64,000 bases of DNA from positions 9,296,001 to 9,360,000 of the forward strand of contig OX392527.1 of assembly GCA_947623455.1 (NCBI GenBank), given 5' to 3'. Within the stretch, counting starts at the first letter, position 1. Each line of letters opens with the position of its first letter. Shown one piece after another: positions 1 through 13,800 of this stretch. Made by a program: the position numbers and the translations under genes. Under the pieces are notes generated by a model. The model saw only the letters and a list, made by a program, of their open reading frames with translations, did no database searches and was not told the DNA's origin. The stretch comes from Mimachlamys varia (Eukaryota > Mollusca > Bivalvia > Pectinida > Pectinidae).

Positions 1-1899
1 AAATCTGTTACATTTCCGTAGGGTTTAATCTATAACATTTCCGTAGGGTTAAGTCTGCAACATTTCCGTAGGGTTTAATCTGTTATATTTCCGTAGTGTT
101 AGGTCTGCAACATTTTCGAAGGGTTAAGTTTGTTACATTTCCGTAGTGTTCAGTCTGTTATATTTCCGTAGTGTTAAGTCTATTACATTTCCGTAGGGTT
201 AAGTCTGTTACATTTACGTAGGGTTAAGTCTGTTACATTTCCGTAGGGTTAAGTCTGTTACATTTCCGTAGGGTTAAGTCTGTTACATTTCCGTAGGGTT
301 TTGTCTATAACATTTCCGTAGGGTTAAGTCTGCAACATTTCCGTAGGGTTAAATCTGTTACATTTCCGTAGGGTTTAATCTATAACATTTCCGTAGGGTT
401 AAGTCTGCAACATTTCCGTAGGGTTTAATCTGTTACATTTCCGTAGGGTTAAGTCTATAACATTACCGTAGGGTTAAGTCTGTTACATTTCCTTAGGGTT
501 AGATCTGTTACATTTACGTAGGGATTAGTCTGTAACATTTCTGTAGGGTTAAGTCTATAACATTTCCGTATTGTTAAGTCTGTTACATTTCCGTAGTGTT
601 AAATCTGTAACATTTCCGTAGGGTTAAATCTGTTACATTTCCGTAGGGTTAAGTCTATAACATTTCCGAAATGTTCAGTTTGTAACATTTCCGTAGGGTT
701 AAATCTGTTACATTTTCGTAGGATTTAGTCTGTTACATTTCCGTAGGTCTTAAGTCTATAACATTTCCGTATTGTTAAGTCTGTTACATTTCCGTAGTGT
801 TAAATCTGTAACATTTCCGTAGGGTTAAATCTGTTACATTTCCGTAGGGTTAAGTCTGTTACATTTCCGTAGGATTAAGTCTGTTACATTTCCGTAGTGT
901 TAAATCTGTTACATTTCCATAGTGTTCAGTCTGTTACATTTCCGTAGGGTTAAGTCTGTTACATTTCCGTAGGATTAAGTCTGTTACATTTCCGTAGTGT
1001 TAAATCTGTTACATTTCCGTAGGGTTAAGTTTGTTACATTTCCGTAGGGTTAAGTCTGTTATATTTCCGTAGGGATAAGTCTGTTACATTTCCGTAGTGT
1101 TAAATCTGTTACATTTCCGTAGGGTTAAGTCTGTTACATTTCCGTAGGGTTAAATCTGTTACATTTCCGTAGGGTTAAGTCTGTAACATTTCCGTAGGGT
1201 TAAGTCTGTTACATTTCCGTAGGGTTAAATCTGTTACATTTCCGTAGGTTTAAGTCGTTTGTATTCCCGTAGGATTAAGTCTGTTACATTTCCGTAGGAT
1301 TAAGTCTGTTACATTTCCGTAGTGTTAAGTCTGTTATATTTCCGTAGGATTAAGTCTGTTACATTTCCGTAGTGTTAAGTCTGTTATATTTCCGTAGGGT
1401 TAAGTCTGTTACATTTCCGTAGTGTTAAGTCTATAACATTTCCGTAGGGTTAAGTCTGTAACATTTCCGTAGGGTTAAGTCTGTTACATTTCCGTAGTGT
1501 TAAATCTGTTACATTTCCGTAGGGTTAAATCTGTTACATTTCCGTAGGGTTAAGACTGTAGCATTCTCGTAGTGTTAAGTCTATAACATTTCCGTAGGGT
1601 TAAGTCTGTTACATTTCCGTAGTGTTCAGTCTGTTATATTTCCGTAGTGTTTGGTCTGCAACATTTCCGAAGGGTTAAGTTTGTTACATTTCCGTAGTGT
1701 TCAGTCTGTTATATTTCCTTAGTGTTAAGTCTATACCATTTCCGTAAGGTTAAGTCTGTTACATTTCCGTAGGGTTAAGTCTGTAACATTTCCGTAGGGT
1801 TAAGTCTGTAACATTTCCGTAGTGTTAGGTCTGTCACATTTCCGTAGGGTTAAGTCTGTAACATTTCCGTAGGGTTAAGTCTGTAACACTCCGTAGGGT

Positions 1900-4800
1900 T
1901 AAGTGTGTAACATTCTCACCAACTTGACTTTCTAAAATTTCCGTAGTAGTAAGTCTCTAACATTTCTGTTGTTTTCAGTTTGTTACATTTCCGTAGGGGT
2001 AAGTCTGTCACATTTCCGTAGGATTAAGTCTGTTACATTTCCGTAGGGTTAAGTCTGTTATATTTCCGTAGTGTTTGGTCTATAACATTTCCGTATGGTT
2101 AAATCTCCAACATTTCCGTAGGGTTAAGTCTGTTACATTTCCGTAGGGTTAAATCTGTTACATTTCCGTAGAGTTAAGTCTGTTACATTTCCGTAGGGTT
2201 AAGTCTGTAACATTTCCGTAGGGTTAAGTCTGTAACATTTCCGTAGGGTTAAGTCTGTTACATTTCCGTAGTGTTAAATCTGTAACATTTCCGTAGGGTT
2301 AAATCTGTTACATTTCCGTAGGGTTAAGTCTATAACAATTCCGTAGGGTTCAGTCTGTTATATTTCCGTAGTGTTTGGTCTGCAACATTTCCGAAGGGTT
2401 AAGTTTGTTACATTTCCGTAGTGTTCAGTCTGTTATATTTTCTTAGTGTTAAGTCTATACCATTTCCGTAAGGTTAAGTCTGTTACATTTCCGTAGGGTT
2501 AAGTCTGTAACATTTCCGTATAGGGTTAAGTCTGTTACATTTCCGTAGTGTTAGGTCTGTCACATTTCCGTAGGGTTAAGTCTGTAACATTTCCGTAGGG
2601 TTAAGTCTGTAACACTCCGTAGGGTTAAGTGTGTAACATTCTCACCAACTTGACTTTCTAAAATTTCCGTAGTAGTAAGTCTCTAACATTTCTGTTGTTT
2701 TCAGTTTGTTACATTTCCGTAGGGGTAAGTCTGTCACATTTCCGTAGGATTAAGTCTGTTACATTTCCGTAGGGTTAAGTCTGTTATATTTCCGTAGTGT
2801 TTGGTCTATAACATTTCCGTATGGTTAAATCTCCAACATTTCCGTAGGGTTAAGTCTGTTACATTTCCGTAGGGTTAAATCTGTTACATTTCCGTAGAGT
2901 TAAGTTTGTTACATTTCCGTAGGGTTAAGTCTGTAACATTTCCGTAGGGTTAAGTCTGTAACATTTCCGTAGGGTTAAGTCTGTTACATTTCCGTAGTGT
3001 TAAATCTGTAACATTTCCGTAGGGTTAAATCTGTTACATTTCCGTAGGGTTAAGTCTATAACAATTCCGTAGGGTTCAATCTGTTACATTTCCGTAAGGT
3101 TAAGACTGTAGCATTCTCGTAGTGTTAAGTCTATAACATTTCCGTAGGGTTAAGTCTGTTATATTTCCGTAGTGTTAGGTCTGCAACATTTTCGAAGGGT
3201 TAAGTTTGTTACATTTCCGTAGTGTTCAGTCTCTTATATTTCCGTAGTGTTAAGTCTATAACATTTCCGTAGGGTTAAGTCTGTTACATTTACGTAGGGT
3301 TAAGTCTGTTACATTTCCGTAGGGTTAAGTCTGTTACATTTCCGTAGGGTTAAGTCTGTTACATTTCCGTAGGGTTTTGTCTATAACATTTCCGTAGGGT
3401 TAAGTCTGCGACATTTCCGTAGGGTTAAATCTGTTACATTTCCGTAGGGTTTAATCTATAACATTTCCGTAGGGTTAAGTCTGCAACATTTCCGTAGGGT
3501 TTAATCTGTTACATTTCCGTAGGGTTAAGTCTATAACATTACCGTAGGGTTAAGTCTGTTACATTTCCTTAGGGTTAGATCTGTTACATTTACGTAGGGT
3601 TTAGTCTGTAACATTTCTGTAGGGTTAAGTCTATAACATTTCCGTATTGTTAAGTCTGTTACATTTCCGTAGTGTTAAATCTGTAACATTTCCGTAGGGT
3701 TAAATCTGTTACATTTCCGTAGGGTTAAGTCTATAACAATTCCGTAGGGTTCAGTCTGTTATATTTCCGTAGTGTTTGGTCTGCAACATTTCCGAAGGGT
3801 TAAGTTTGTTACATTTCCGTAGTGTTCAGTCTGTTATATTTCCTTAGTGTTAAGTCTATACCATTTCCGTAAGGTTAAGTCTGTTACATTTCCGTAGGGT
3901 TAAGTCTGTAACATTTCCGTAGGGTTAAGTCTGTTACATTTCCGTAGTGTTAGGTCTGTCACATTTCCGTAGGGTTAAGTCTGTAACATTTCCGTAGGGT
4001 CAAGTCTGTAACACTCCGTAGGGTTAAGTGTGTAACATTCTCACCAACTTGACTTTCTAAAATTTCCGTAGTAGTAAGTCTCTAACATTTCTGTTGTTTT
4101 CAGTTTGTTACATTTCCGTAGGGGTAAGTCTGTCACATTTCCGTAGGATTAAGTCTGTTACATTTCCGTAGGGTTAAGTCTGTTATATTTCCGTAGTGTT
4201 TGGTCTATAACATTTCCGTATGGTTAAATCTCCAACATTTCCGTAGGGTTAAGTCTGTTACATTTCCGTAGGGTTAAATCTGTTACATTTCCGTAGAGTT
4301 AAGTCTGTTACATTTCCGTAGGGTTAAGTCTGTAACATTTCCGTAGGGTTAAGTCTGTAACATTTCCGTAGGGTTAATTCTGTTACATTTCCGTAGTGTT
4401 AAATCTGTAACATTTCCGTAGGGTTAAATCTGTTACATTTCCGTAGGGTTAAGTCTATAACAATTCCGTAGGGTTCAATCTGTTACATTTCCGTAAGGTT
4501 AAGACTGTAGCATTCTCGTAGTGTTAAGTCTATAACATTTCCGTAGGGTTAAGTCTGTTATATTTCCGTAGTGTTAGGTCTGCAACATTTTCGAAGGGTT
4601 AAGTTTGTTACATTTCCGTAGTGTTCAGTCTCTTATATTTCCGTAGTGTTAAGTCTATAACATTTCCGTAGGGTTAAGTCTGTTACATTTCCGTAGGGTT
4701 AAGTCTGTTACATTTCCGTAGGGTTAAGTCTGTTACATTTCCGTAGGGTTTTGTCTATAACATTTCCGTAGGGTTAAGTCTGCAACATTTCCGTAGGGTT

Positions 4801-7800
4801 AAATCTGTTACATTTCCGTAGGGTTTAATCTATAACATTTCCGTAGGGTTTAATCTGTTACATTTCCGTAGGGTTAAGTCTATAACATTACCGTAGGGTT
4901 AAGTCTGTTACATTTCCTTAGGGTTAGATCTGTTACATTTACGTAGGGTTTAGTCTGTAACATTTCTGTAGGGTTAAGTCTATAACATTTTCGTATTGTT
5001 AAGTCTGTTACATTTCCGTAGTGTTAAATCTGTAACATTTCCGTAGGGTTAAATCTGTTACATTTCCGTAGGGTTAAGTCTATAACATTTCCGAAATGTT
5101 CAGTTTGTAACATTTCCGTAGGGTTAAGTCTGTTACATTTCCGTAGGATTAAGTCTGTTACATTTCCGTAGTGTTAAATCTGTTACATTTCCATAGTGTT
5201 CAGTCTGTTACATTTCCGTAGGGTTAAGTCTGTTACATTTCCGTAGGATTAAGTCTGTTACATTTCCGTAGTGTTAAATCTGTTACATTTCCGTAGGGTT
5301 AAGTCTGTTACATTTCCGTAGGGATAAGTCTGTTACATTTCCGTAGTGTTCAATCTGTTACATTTCCGTAGGGTTAAGTCTGTTACATTTCCGTAGGGTT
5401 AAATCTGTTACATTTCCGTAGGGTTAAGTCTGTAACATTTCCGTAGGGTTAAGTCTGTTACATTTCCGTAGGGTTAAATCTGTTACATTTCCGTAGGTTT
5501 AAGTCGGTTGTATTCCCGTAGGATTAAGTCTGTTACATTTCCGTAGGATTAAGTCTGTTACATTTCCGTAGTGTTAAGGCTGTTATATTTCCGTAGGATT
5601 AAGTCTGTTACATTTCCGTAGTGTTAAGTCTGTTATATTTCCGTAGGGTTAAGTCTGTTACATTTCCCTAGTGTTAAGTCTATAACATTTCCGTAGGGTT
5701 AAGTCGGTAACATTTCCGTAGGGTTAAGTCTGTAACACTCCGTAGGGTTAAGTGTGTAACATTCTCACCAGCTTGACTTTCTAATATTTCCGTAGTAGTA
5801 AGTCTCTAACATTTGTGTTGTTTTCAGATTGTTACATTTCCGTAGGGGTAAGTCTGTCACATTTCCGTAGGATTAAGTCTGTTACATTTCCGTAGGGTTA
5901 AGTCTGTTGCATTCCCGTAGGGTTCAGTCTATAACATTTCCGTATGGTTAAATCTCCAACATTTCCGTAGGGTTAAGTCTGTTACATTTCCGTAGGGTTA
6001 GGTCTGTTACATTTCCGTAGGGTTAAGTCTGTTGCATTCTCGTAGGGTTCAGTCTATAACATTTCCGTATGGTTAAATCTCCAACATTTCCGTAGGGTTA
6101 AGTCTGTTACATTTCCGTAGGGTTAAATCTGTTACATTTCCGTAGAGTTAAGTCTGTTACATTTCCGTAGGGTTAAGTCTGTAACATTTCCGTAGGGTTA
6201 AGTCTGTAACATTTCCGTAGGGTTAAGTCTGTTACATTTCCGTAGGGTTAAGTCTATAACAATTCCGTAGGGTTCAATCTGTTACATTTCCGTAGGGTTA
6301 AGACTGTAGCATTCTCGTAGTGTTAAGTCTATAACATTCCCGTAGGGTTAAGTCTGTTACATTTCCGTAGTGTTCAGTCTGTTATATTTCCGTAGTGTTT
6401 GGTCTGCAACATTTCCGAAGGGTTAAGTTTGTTACATTTCCGTAGTGTTCAGTCTGTTATATTTCCTTAGTGTTAAGTCTATAACATTTCCGTAGGGTTA
6501 AGTCTGTTACATTTCCGTAGGGTTAAGTCTGTAACATTTCCGTAGGGTTAAGTCTGTTACATTTCCGTAGTGTTAGGTCTGTCACATTTCCGTAGGGTTA
6601 AGTCTGTAACATTTCCGTAGGGTTAAGTCTGTAACACTCCGTAGGGTTAAGTGTGTAACATTCTCACCAGCTTGACTTTCTAAAATATCCGTAGTAGAAA
6701 GTCTCTAACATTTCTGTTGTTTTCAGTTTGTTACATTTCCGTAGGGGTAAGTCTGTCACATTTCCGTAGGATTAAGTCTGTTACATTTCCGTAGGGTTAA
6801 GTCTGTTACATTCCCGTAGGGTTCAGTCTATAACATTTTCGTATGGTTAAATCTCCAACATTTCCGTAGGGTTAAGTCTGTTACATTTCCGTAGGGTTAA
6901 ATCTGTTACATTTCCGTAGAGTTAAGTCTGTTACATTTCCGTAGGGTTAAGTCTGTAACATTTCCGTATGGTTAAATCTCCAACATTTCCGTAGGGTTAA
7001 GTCTGTTACATTTCCGTAGTGTTAAATCTGTAACATTTCCGTAGGGTTAAATCTGTTACATTTCCGTAGGGTTAAGTCTATAACAATTCCGTAGGGTTCA
7101 ATCTGTAACATTTCCGTAGGGTTAAGTCTGTAACATTTCTGTGGGGTTAAGTCTGTAACATTTCCGTAGGGACTTAAGTCTGTTATATTTCCGTAGGGTT
7201 AAGTCTGCAACATTTTCGAAGGGTTAAGTTTGTTACATTTCCGTAGGGTTAAGTCTGTAACATTTCCGTAGGGTTTAGTCTGTTATATTTCCGTAGGGTT
7301 AAGTCTGTAACACTCCGTAGGGTTAAGTCTGTAACATTCTCACCAGCTTGACTTTCTAAAATTTCCGTAGTAGTAAGTCTCTAACATTTCTGTGGTTTTC
7401 AGTTTGTTACAGTTCCGTATTGTTAAGTTTGCAACATTTCCGTAGTGTTAAGTCTGTAACATTTCCGTAGGGTTAAGTCTGTTACATTTCCGTAGTGTTC
7501 AGTTTGTACCATTTCCGTAGTGTTAAGTCTATAACATTTCCGTAGGGTTAAGTCAGCAACATTTCCGTAGTGTTCAGTTTGTAATATTTCTTAAGTCTAT
7601 AACATTTCCGTAGGGTTAAGTCTTTTATATTTCCGTAGGGTTAAGACTGTAACATTTCCGTAGGGTTAAGTCTATAACATGTCCGTTTGGTTAAATCTGT
7701 AACATTTCGGTAGGGTTAAGTCTGTTACATTTCCGTACGTTACGTCTGTTACATTTCCATAGGGTTATGTCTATTACATTTCCGTAGGTTAAGTCTGTTA

Positions 7801-10800
7801 CATTTCCGTTGGGTTAAATTCTATAGCATTTCCGTAGTGTTAAGTTTTTAACATTTCCGTAGGGTTAAGTCTGTTACATTTCCGTAGGGTTAATTCTGTT
7901 ACATTTCCGTAGGGTTAAGTCTGTTACATTTCCGTAGGGTTAAGTCTGTTGCATTCCCGTTGGGTTAAATTCTATAGCATTTCCGTAGTGTTAAGTTTTT
8001 AACATTTCCGTAGGGTTAAGTCTGTTACATTTCCGTAGGGTTAATTCTGTTACATTGCCGTAGGGTTAAGTCTGTTACATTTCCGTAGGGTTAAATCTGC
8101 AAGACATCCGTAGGGTTAAGTCTGTAACATTTCCTCAGGGTTAAGACTTTTACATTTCTGTAGCGTGAAGTCTTTTACATTTCCGTAGGTTTAAATGTGT
8201 ATCATTTCCGGATAGTTTAATCTGTAAGATTTCCGTAGGGTTAAGTCTGTAACACTCCGTAGGGTGGAGTCTATAACATTTCCGTAGTGTTTTGTCTGTT
8301 ACATTTCCGTAGGGTTAAGTCTGTTACATTTCCGTAGGGTTAAAAGGTATCATTTTCGGATTGTTAAATCTGCAAGATTTCCGTAGGGTTAAGTCTGTAA
8401 TATTTCCGTAGTGTTCAGTCTGTTACATTTCCGTATTGTTTAGTTTGTTACATTCCCGTAGTGTTCAGTCTGTAACATTTCCGTAGGGTTAAGTCTGTTA
8501 CATTTCCGTAGTTTTCAGTCTGTTACATTCTCGTAGTGTTCAGTCTGTTACATTTCCGTAGGGTTAAGTCTGTTACATTTCCGTAGGGTTTAATCTGTTA
8601 CATTTCCCTAGGGTTAAGTCTGCAACATTTCCGTTGTGTTCAGTCTGTTACATTTCCGTAAGGTTAAGTCTTTTACATTTCCGTAGCGTGAAGTCTGTTA
8701 CATTTCCGTATTGTTTAGTTGGTTACATTCCCGTAGTGTTCAGTCTGTAACATTTCCGTAGGGTTAAGTCTGTTACATTTCCGTAGATTTTAGTCTGTTA
8801 CATTCTCGTAGTGTTCAGTGTGTTACATTTCCGTAGGGTTAAGTCTGTTACATTTCCGTAGGGTTTAATCTGTTACATTTCCCTTGGGTTAAGTCTGCAA
8901 CATTTCCGTTGTGTTCAGTCTGTTACATTTCCGTAAGGTTAAGTCTTTTACATTTCCGTAGCGTGAAGTCTGTTACATTTCCGTAGGGTTAAATGTGTAA
9001 CATTTCCGTATGTTACATCTGTTAGATTTCCGTAGGGTTAAGTCTGTAACATTTCCGTAGGGTTAAGTCTGTTATATTTCCGTAGGGTTAAGTCTTTTAC
9101 ATTTCCGTAGCCTGAAGTCTGTTACATTTCCGTAAGGTAAAATGTGAAACATATCCGTAGTGTTGAGCCTGCAACATTTCCTTAGTGGTAAGTCTCTTAC
9201 ATTTCCCTTGTGTGTAGTTTGTAACATTTCCGTAGGGTTTAGTCTTTTACATTTCCGCAGCGTTGAGTTTGTAACATTTCCGTAGGGTTAAGTCTGTTTC
9301 ATTTCCGTAGGGTTAAATGTGTAATATTTCCGTATTGTTAAATCTGTAAGATTTCCGTAGGGTTAAGTCTGTAACATTTCCGTATTGATAAGTCTGTAAC
9401 ATTTCCGTAGCGTGAAGTCTGTTACATTTCGTGAGGTTAAATGTATAACATTTCCGTAGTGTTAAGTCTGTTACATTTCCCTAGGGTTGAGTCTGTTACA
9501 TTTCCGTATTGTTAAATCTTCAAGATTTCCGTAGGATTAAGTCTGTAACATTTCCGTAGGGTTAAGTGTCTTACATTTCCTTAGTGTTAAGTCTGTTACA
9601 TTTCCGTAGGGTTAAGTCTGTAACATTTCCGTAGGGTTAATATTGTAACATTACCGTAGGGTTAAGTCTGTAATATTTCCGTAGAGTTCAGTCTGTAACA
9701 TTTCCGTAGGGTTAAGTCTGAAACATTTCCGTAGGGTTAACTCTGTGACATTTCCGTATTGATAAGTCTGTTACATTTCCGTAGGGCTAAGTCTGTAACA
9801 TTTCCGTAGTGTTAAGTTTTTAACATTTCCGTAGGGTTAAGTCTGTAACATTTCCGTATTGATAAGTCTGTAACATTTCCGTAGCGTGAAGTCTGTTACA
9901 TTTCCGTGAGGTTAAATGTATAACATTTCCGTAGTGTTAAGTCTGTTACATTTCCCTAGGGTTGAGTCTGTTACATTTCCGTAGCGTGAAATCAGTTACA
10001 TTTCCGTAGGGTTAAATGTGTAACATTTCCGTATTGTTAAATCTGTAAGATTTCCATAGGGTTAAGGCTGTAACATTTCTGTAGGGTTAAGGTAGTTATA
10101 TTGCCGTAGGGTTAAGTCTTTTACATTTCCGTAGCGTGAAGTCTGTAACATTTCCGTTGGGTTAAATGTGTAACCTTTCCGTAGTGTTAAGTCTGAAAGA
10201 TTTCCGTAGTGTTCAATCAGCAACATTTCCGTAGGGTTAAGTCTGCTACATTTCCGTAGGGTTAAGTCTGTTGCATTTCCGTAGGGTTAAGTCTGTAACA
10301 TTTCCGTAGGGTTAAGTCTGTTACATTTCCGTAGGGTTAAGTCTGTTATATTTCCGTAGGATTAAGTCTGTTACATTTCCGTAGTGTTAAGTCTGTAACA
10401 TTTCCGTAGGGTTAAATCTGTAACATTTCCGTAGGGTTAAGTCTGTAACATTTCTGTGGGGTTAAGTCTGTAACATTTCCGTAGGGACTTAAGTCTGTTA
10501 TATTTCCGTAGGATTAAGTCTGTTACATTTCCGTAGTGTTAAGTCTGTTATATTTCCGTAGGATTAAGTCTGTTGCATTTCCGTAGGATTAAGTCTGTTA
10601 CATTTCCGTAGTGTTAAGTCTATAACATTTCCGTAGGGTTAAGTCTGTAACATTTCCGTAGGGTTAAGTCTGTAACATTTCCGTAGGTTAAGTCTGTAAC
10701 ACTCCGTAGGGTTAAGTGTGTAACATTCTCACCAGCTTGACTTTCTAAAATTTCCGTAGTAGTAAGTCTCTAACATTTCTGTTGTTTTCAGATTGTTACA

Positions 10801-13800
10801 TTTCCGTAGAGGTAAGTCTGTCACATTTCCGTAGGATTAAGTCTGTTACATTTCCGTAAGGTTAAGTCTTTTACATTTCCGTATTGTTTAGTTGGTTACA
10901 TTTCCGTATTGTTTAGTTGGTTACATTCCCGTAGTGTTCAGTCTGTAACATTTCCGTAGGGTTAAGTCTGTTACATTTCCGTAGTTTTTAGTCTGTTACA
11001 TTCTCGTAGTGTTCAGTGTGTTACATTTCCGTAGGGTTAAGTCTGTTACATTTCCGTAGGGTTTAATCTGTTACATTTCCCTAGGGTTAAGTCTGCAACA
11101 TTTCCGTTGTGTTCAGTCTGTTACATTTCCGTAAGGTTAAGTCTTTTACATTTCCGTAGCGTGAAGTCTGTTACATTTCCGTAGGGTTAAATGTGTAACA
11201 TTTCCGTATGTTACATCTGTTAGATTTCCGTAGGGTTAAGTCTGTAACATTTCCGTAGGGTTAAGTCTGTTATATTTCCGTAGGGTTAAGTCTTTTACAT
11301 TTCCGTAGCCTGAAGTCTGTTACATTTCCGTAGGGTAAAATGTGAAACATATCCGTAGTGTTGAGCCTGCAACATTTCCTTAGTGGTAAGTCTCTTACAT
11401 TTCCCTAGTGTGTAGTTTGTAACATTTCCGTAGGGTTTAGTCTTTTACATTTCCGCAGCGTTGAGTTTGTAACATTTCCGTAGGGTTAAGTCTGTTTCAT
11501 TTCCGTAGGGTTAAATGTGTAATATTTCCGTATTGTTAAATCTGTAAGATTTCCGTAGGGTTAAGTCTGTAACATTTCCGTATTGATAAGTCTGTAACAT
11601 TTCCGTAGCGTGAAGTCTGTTACATTTCGTGAGGTTAAATGTATAACATTTCCGTAGTGTTAAGTCTGTTACATTTCCCTAGGGTTGAGTCTGTTACATT
11701 TCCGTATTGTTAAATCTTCAAGATTTCCGTAGGATTAAGTCTGTAACATTTCCGTAGGGTTAAGTGTCTTACATTTCCTTAGTGTTAAGTCTGTTACATT
11801 TCCGTAGGGTTAAGTCTGTAACATTTCCGTAGGGTTAATATTGTAACATTACCGTAGGGTTAAGTCTGTAATATTTCCGTAGAGTTCAGTCTGTAACATT
11901 TCCGTAGGGTTAAGTCTGAAACATTTCCGAAGGGTTAACTCTGTGACATTTCCGTATTGATAAGTCTGTTACATTTCCGTAGGGCTAAGTCTGTAACATT
12001 TCCGTAGTGTTAAGTTTTTAACATTTCCGTAGGGTTAAGTCTGTAACATTTCCGTATTGATAAGTCTGTAACATTTCCGTAGCGTGAAGTCTGTTACATT
12101 TCCGTGAGGTTAAATGTATAACATTTCCGTAGTGTTAAGTCTGTTACATTTCCCTAGGGTTGAGTCTGTTACATTTCCGTAGCGTGAAATCAGTTACATT
12201 TCCGTAGGGTTAAATGTGTAACATTTCCGTATTGTGTAATCTGTAAGATTTCCATAGGGTTAAGTCTGTAACATTTCTGTAGGGTTAAGGTAGTTATATT
12301 GCCGTAGGGTTAAGTCTTTTACATTTCCGTAGCGTGAAGTCTGTAACATTTCCGTTGGGTTAAATGTGTAACATTTCCGTAGTGTTAAGTCTGAAAGATT
12401 TCCGTAGTGTTCAATCAGCAACATTTCCGTAGGGTTAAGTCTGTTGCATTTCCGTAGGGTTAAGTCTGTAACATTTCCGTAGGGTTAAGTCTGTTACATT
12501 TCCGTAGGGTTAAGTCTGTTATATTTCCGTAGGATTAACTCTGTTACATTTCCGTAGTGTTAAATCTGTTACATTTCCGTAGGGTTAAGTCTGTTACATT
12601 TCCGTAGGGTTAAATCTGTTACATTTCCGTAGGGTTAAGTCTGTTACATTTCCGTAGGTTTAAGTCGGTTGTATTCCCGTAGGATTAAGTCTGTTACATT
12701 TCCGTAGTGTTAAGTCTGTTATATTTCCGTAGGATTAAGTCTGTTGCATTTCCGTAGGATTAAGTCTGTTACATTTCCGTAGTGTTAAGTCTATAACATT
12801 TCCGTAGGGTTAAGTCTGTAACATTTCCGTAGGGTTAAGTCTGTAACATTTCCGTAGGTTAAGTCTGTAACACTCCGTAGGGTTAAGTGTGTAACATTCT
12901 CACCAGCTTGACTTTCTAAAATTTCCGTAGTAGTAAGTCTATAACATTTCTGTTGTTTTCAGATTGTTACATTTCCGTAGAGGTAAGTCTGTCACATTTC
13001 CGTAGGATTAAGTCTGTTACATTTTCGTAGGGTTAAGTCTGTTGCATTCCCGTAGGGTTCAGTCTATAACATTTCCGTATGGTTAAATCTCCAACATTTC
13101 CGTAGGGTTAAGTCTGTTACATTTCCGTAGGGTTAGGTCTGTTACATTTCCGTACGGTTAAGTCTGTTGCATTCCCGTAGGGTTCAGTCTATAACATTTC
13201 CGTATGATTAAATCTCCAACATTTCCGTAGGGTTAAGTCTGTTACATTTCCGTAGGGTTAAATCTGTTACATTTCCGTAGAGTTAAGTCTGTTACATTTC
13301 CGTAGGGTTAAGTCTGTAACATTTTCGTAGGGTTAAGTCTGTAACATTTCCGTAGGGTTAAGTCTGTTACATTTCCGTAGTGTTAAATCTGTAACATTTC
13401 CGTAGGGTTAAATCTGTTACATTTCCGTAGGGTTAAGTCTATAACAATTCCGTAGGGTTCAATCTGTTACATTTCCGTAGGGTTAAGTCTGTAGCATTCT
13501 CGTAGTGTTAAGTCTATAACATTTCCGTAGGGTTAAGTCTGTTATATTTCCGTAGTGTTAGGTCTGCAACATTTTCGAAGGGTTAAGTTTGTTACATTTC
13601 CGTAGTGTTCAGTCTGTTATATTTCCGTAGTGTTAAGTCTACAACATTTCCGTAGGGTTAAGTCTGTTACATTTACGTAGGGTTAAGTCTGTTACATTTT
13701 CGTAGGATTTAGTCTGTTACATTTTCGTAGGTCTTAAGTCTATAACATTTCCGTATTGTTAAGTCTGTTACATTTCCGTAGGGTTAAATCTGTAACATTT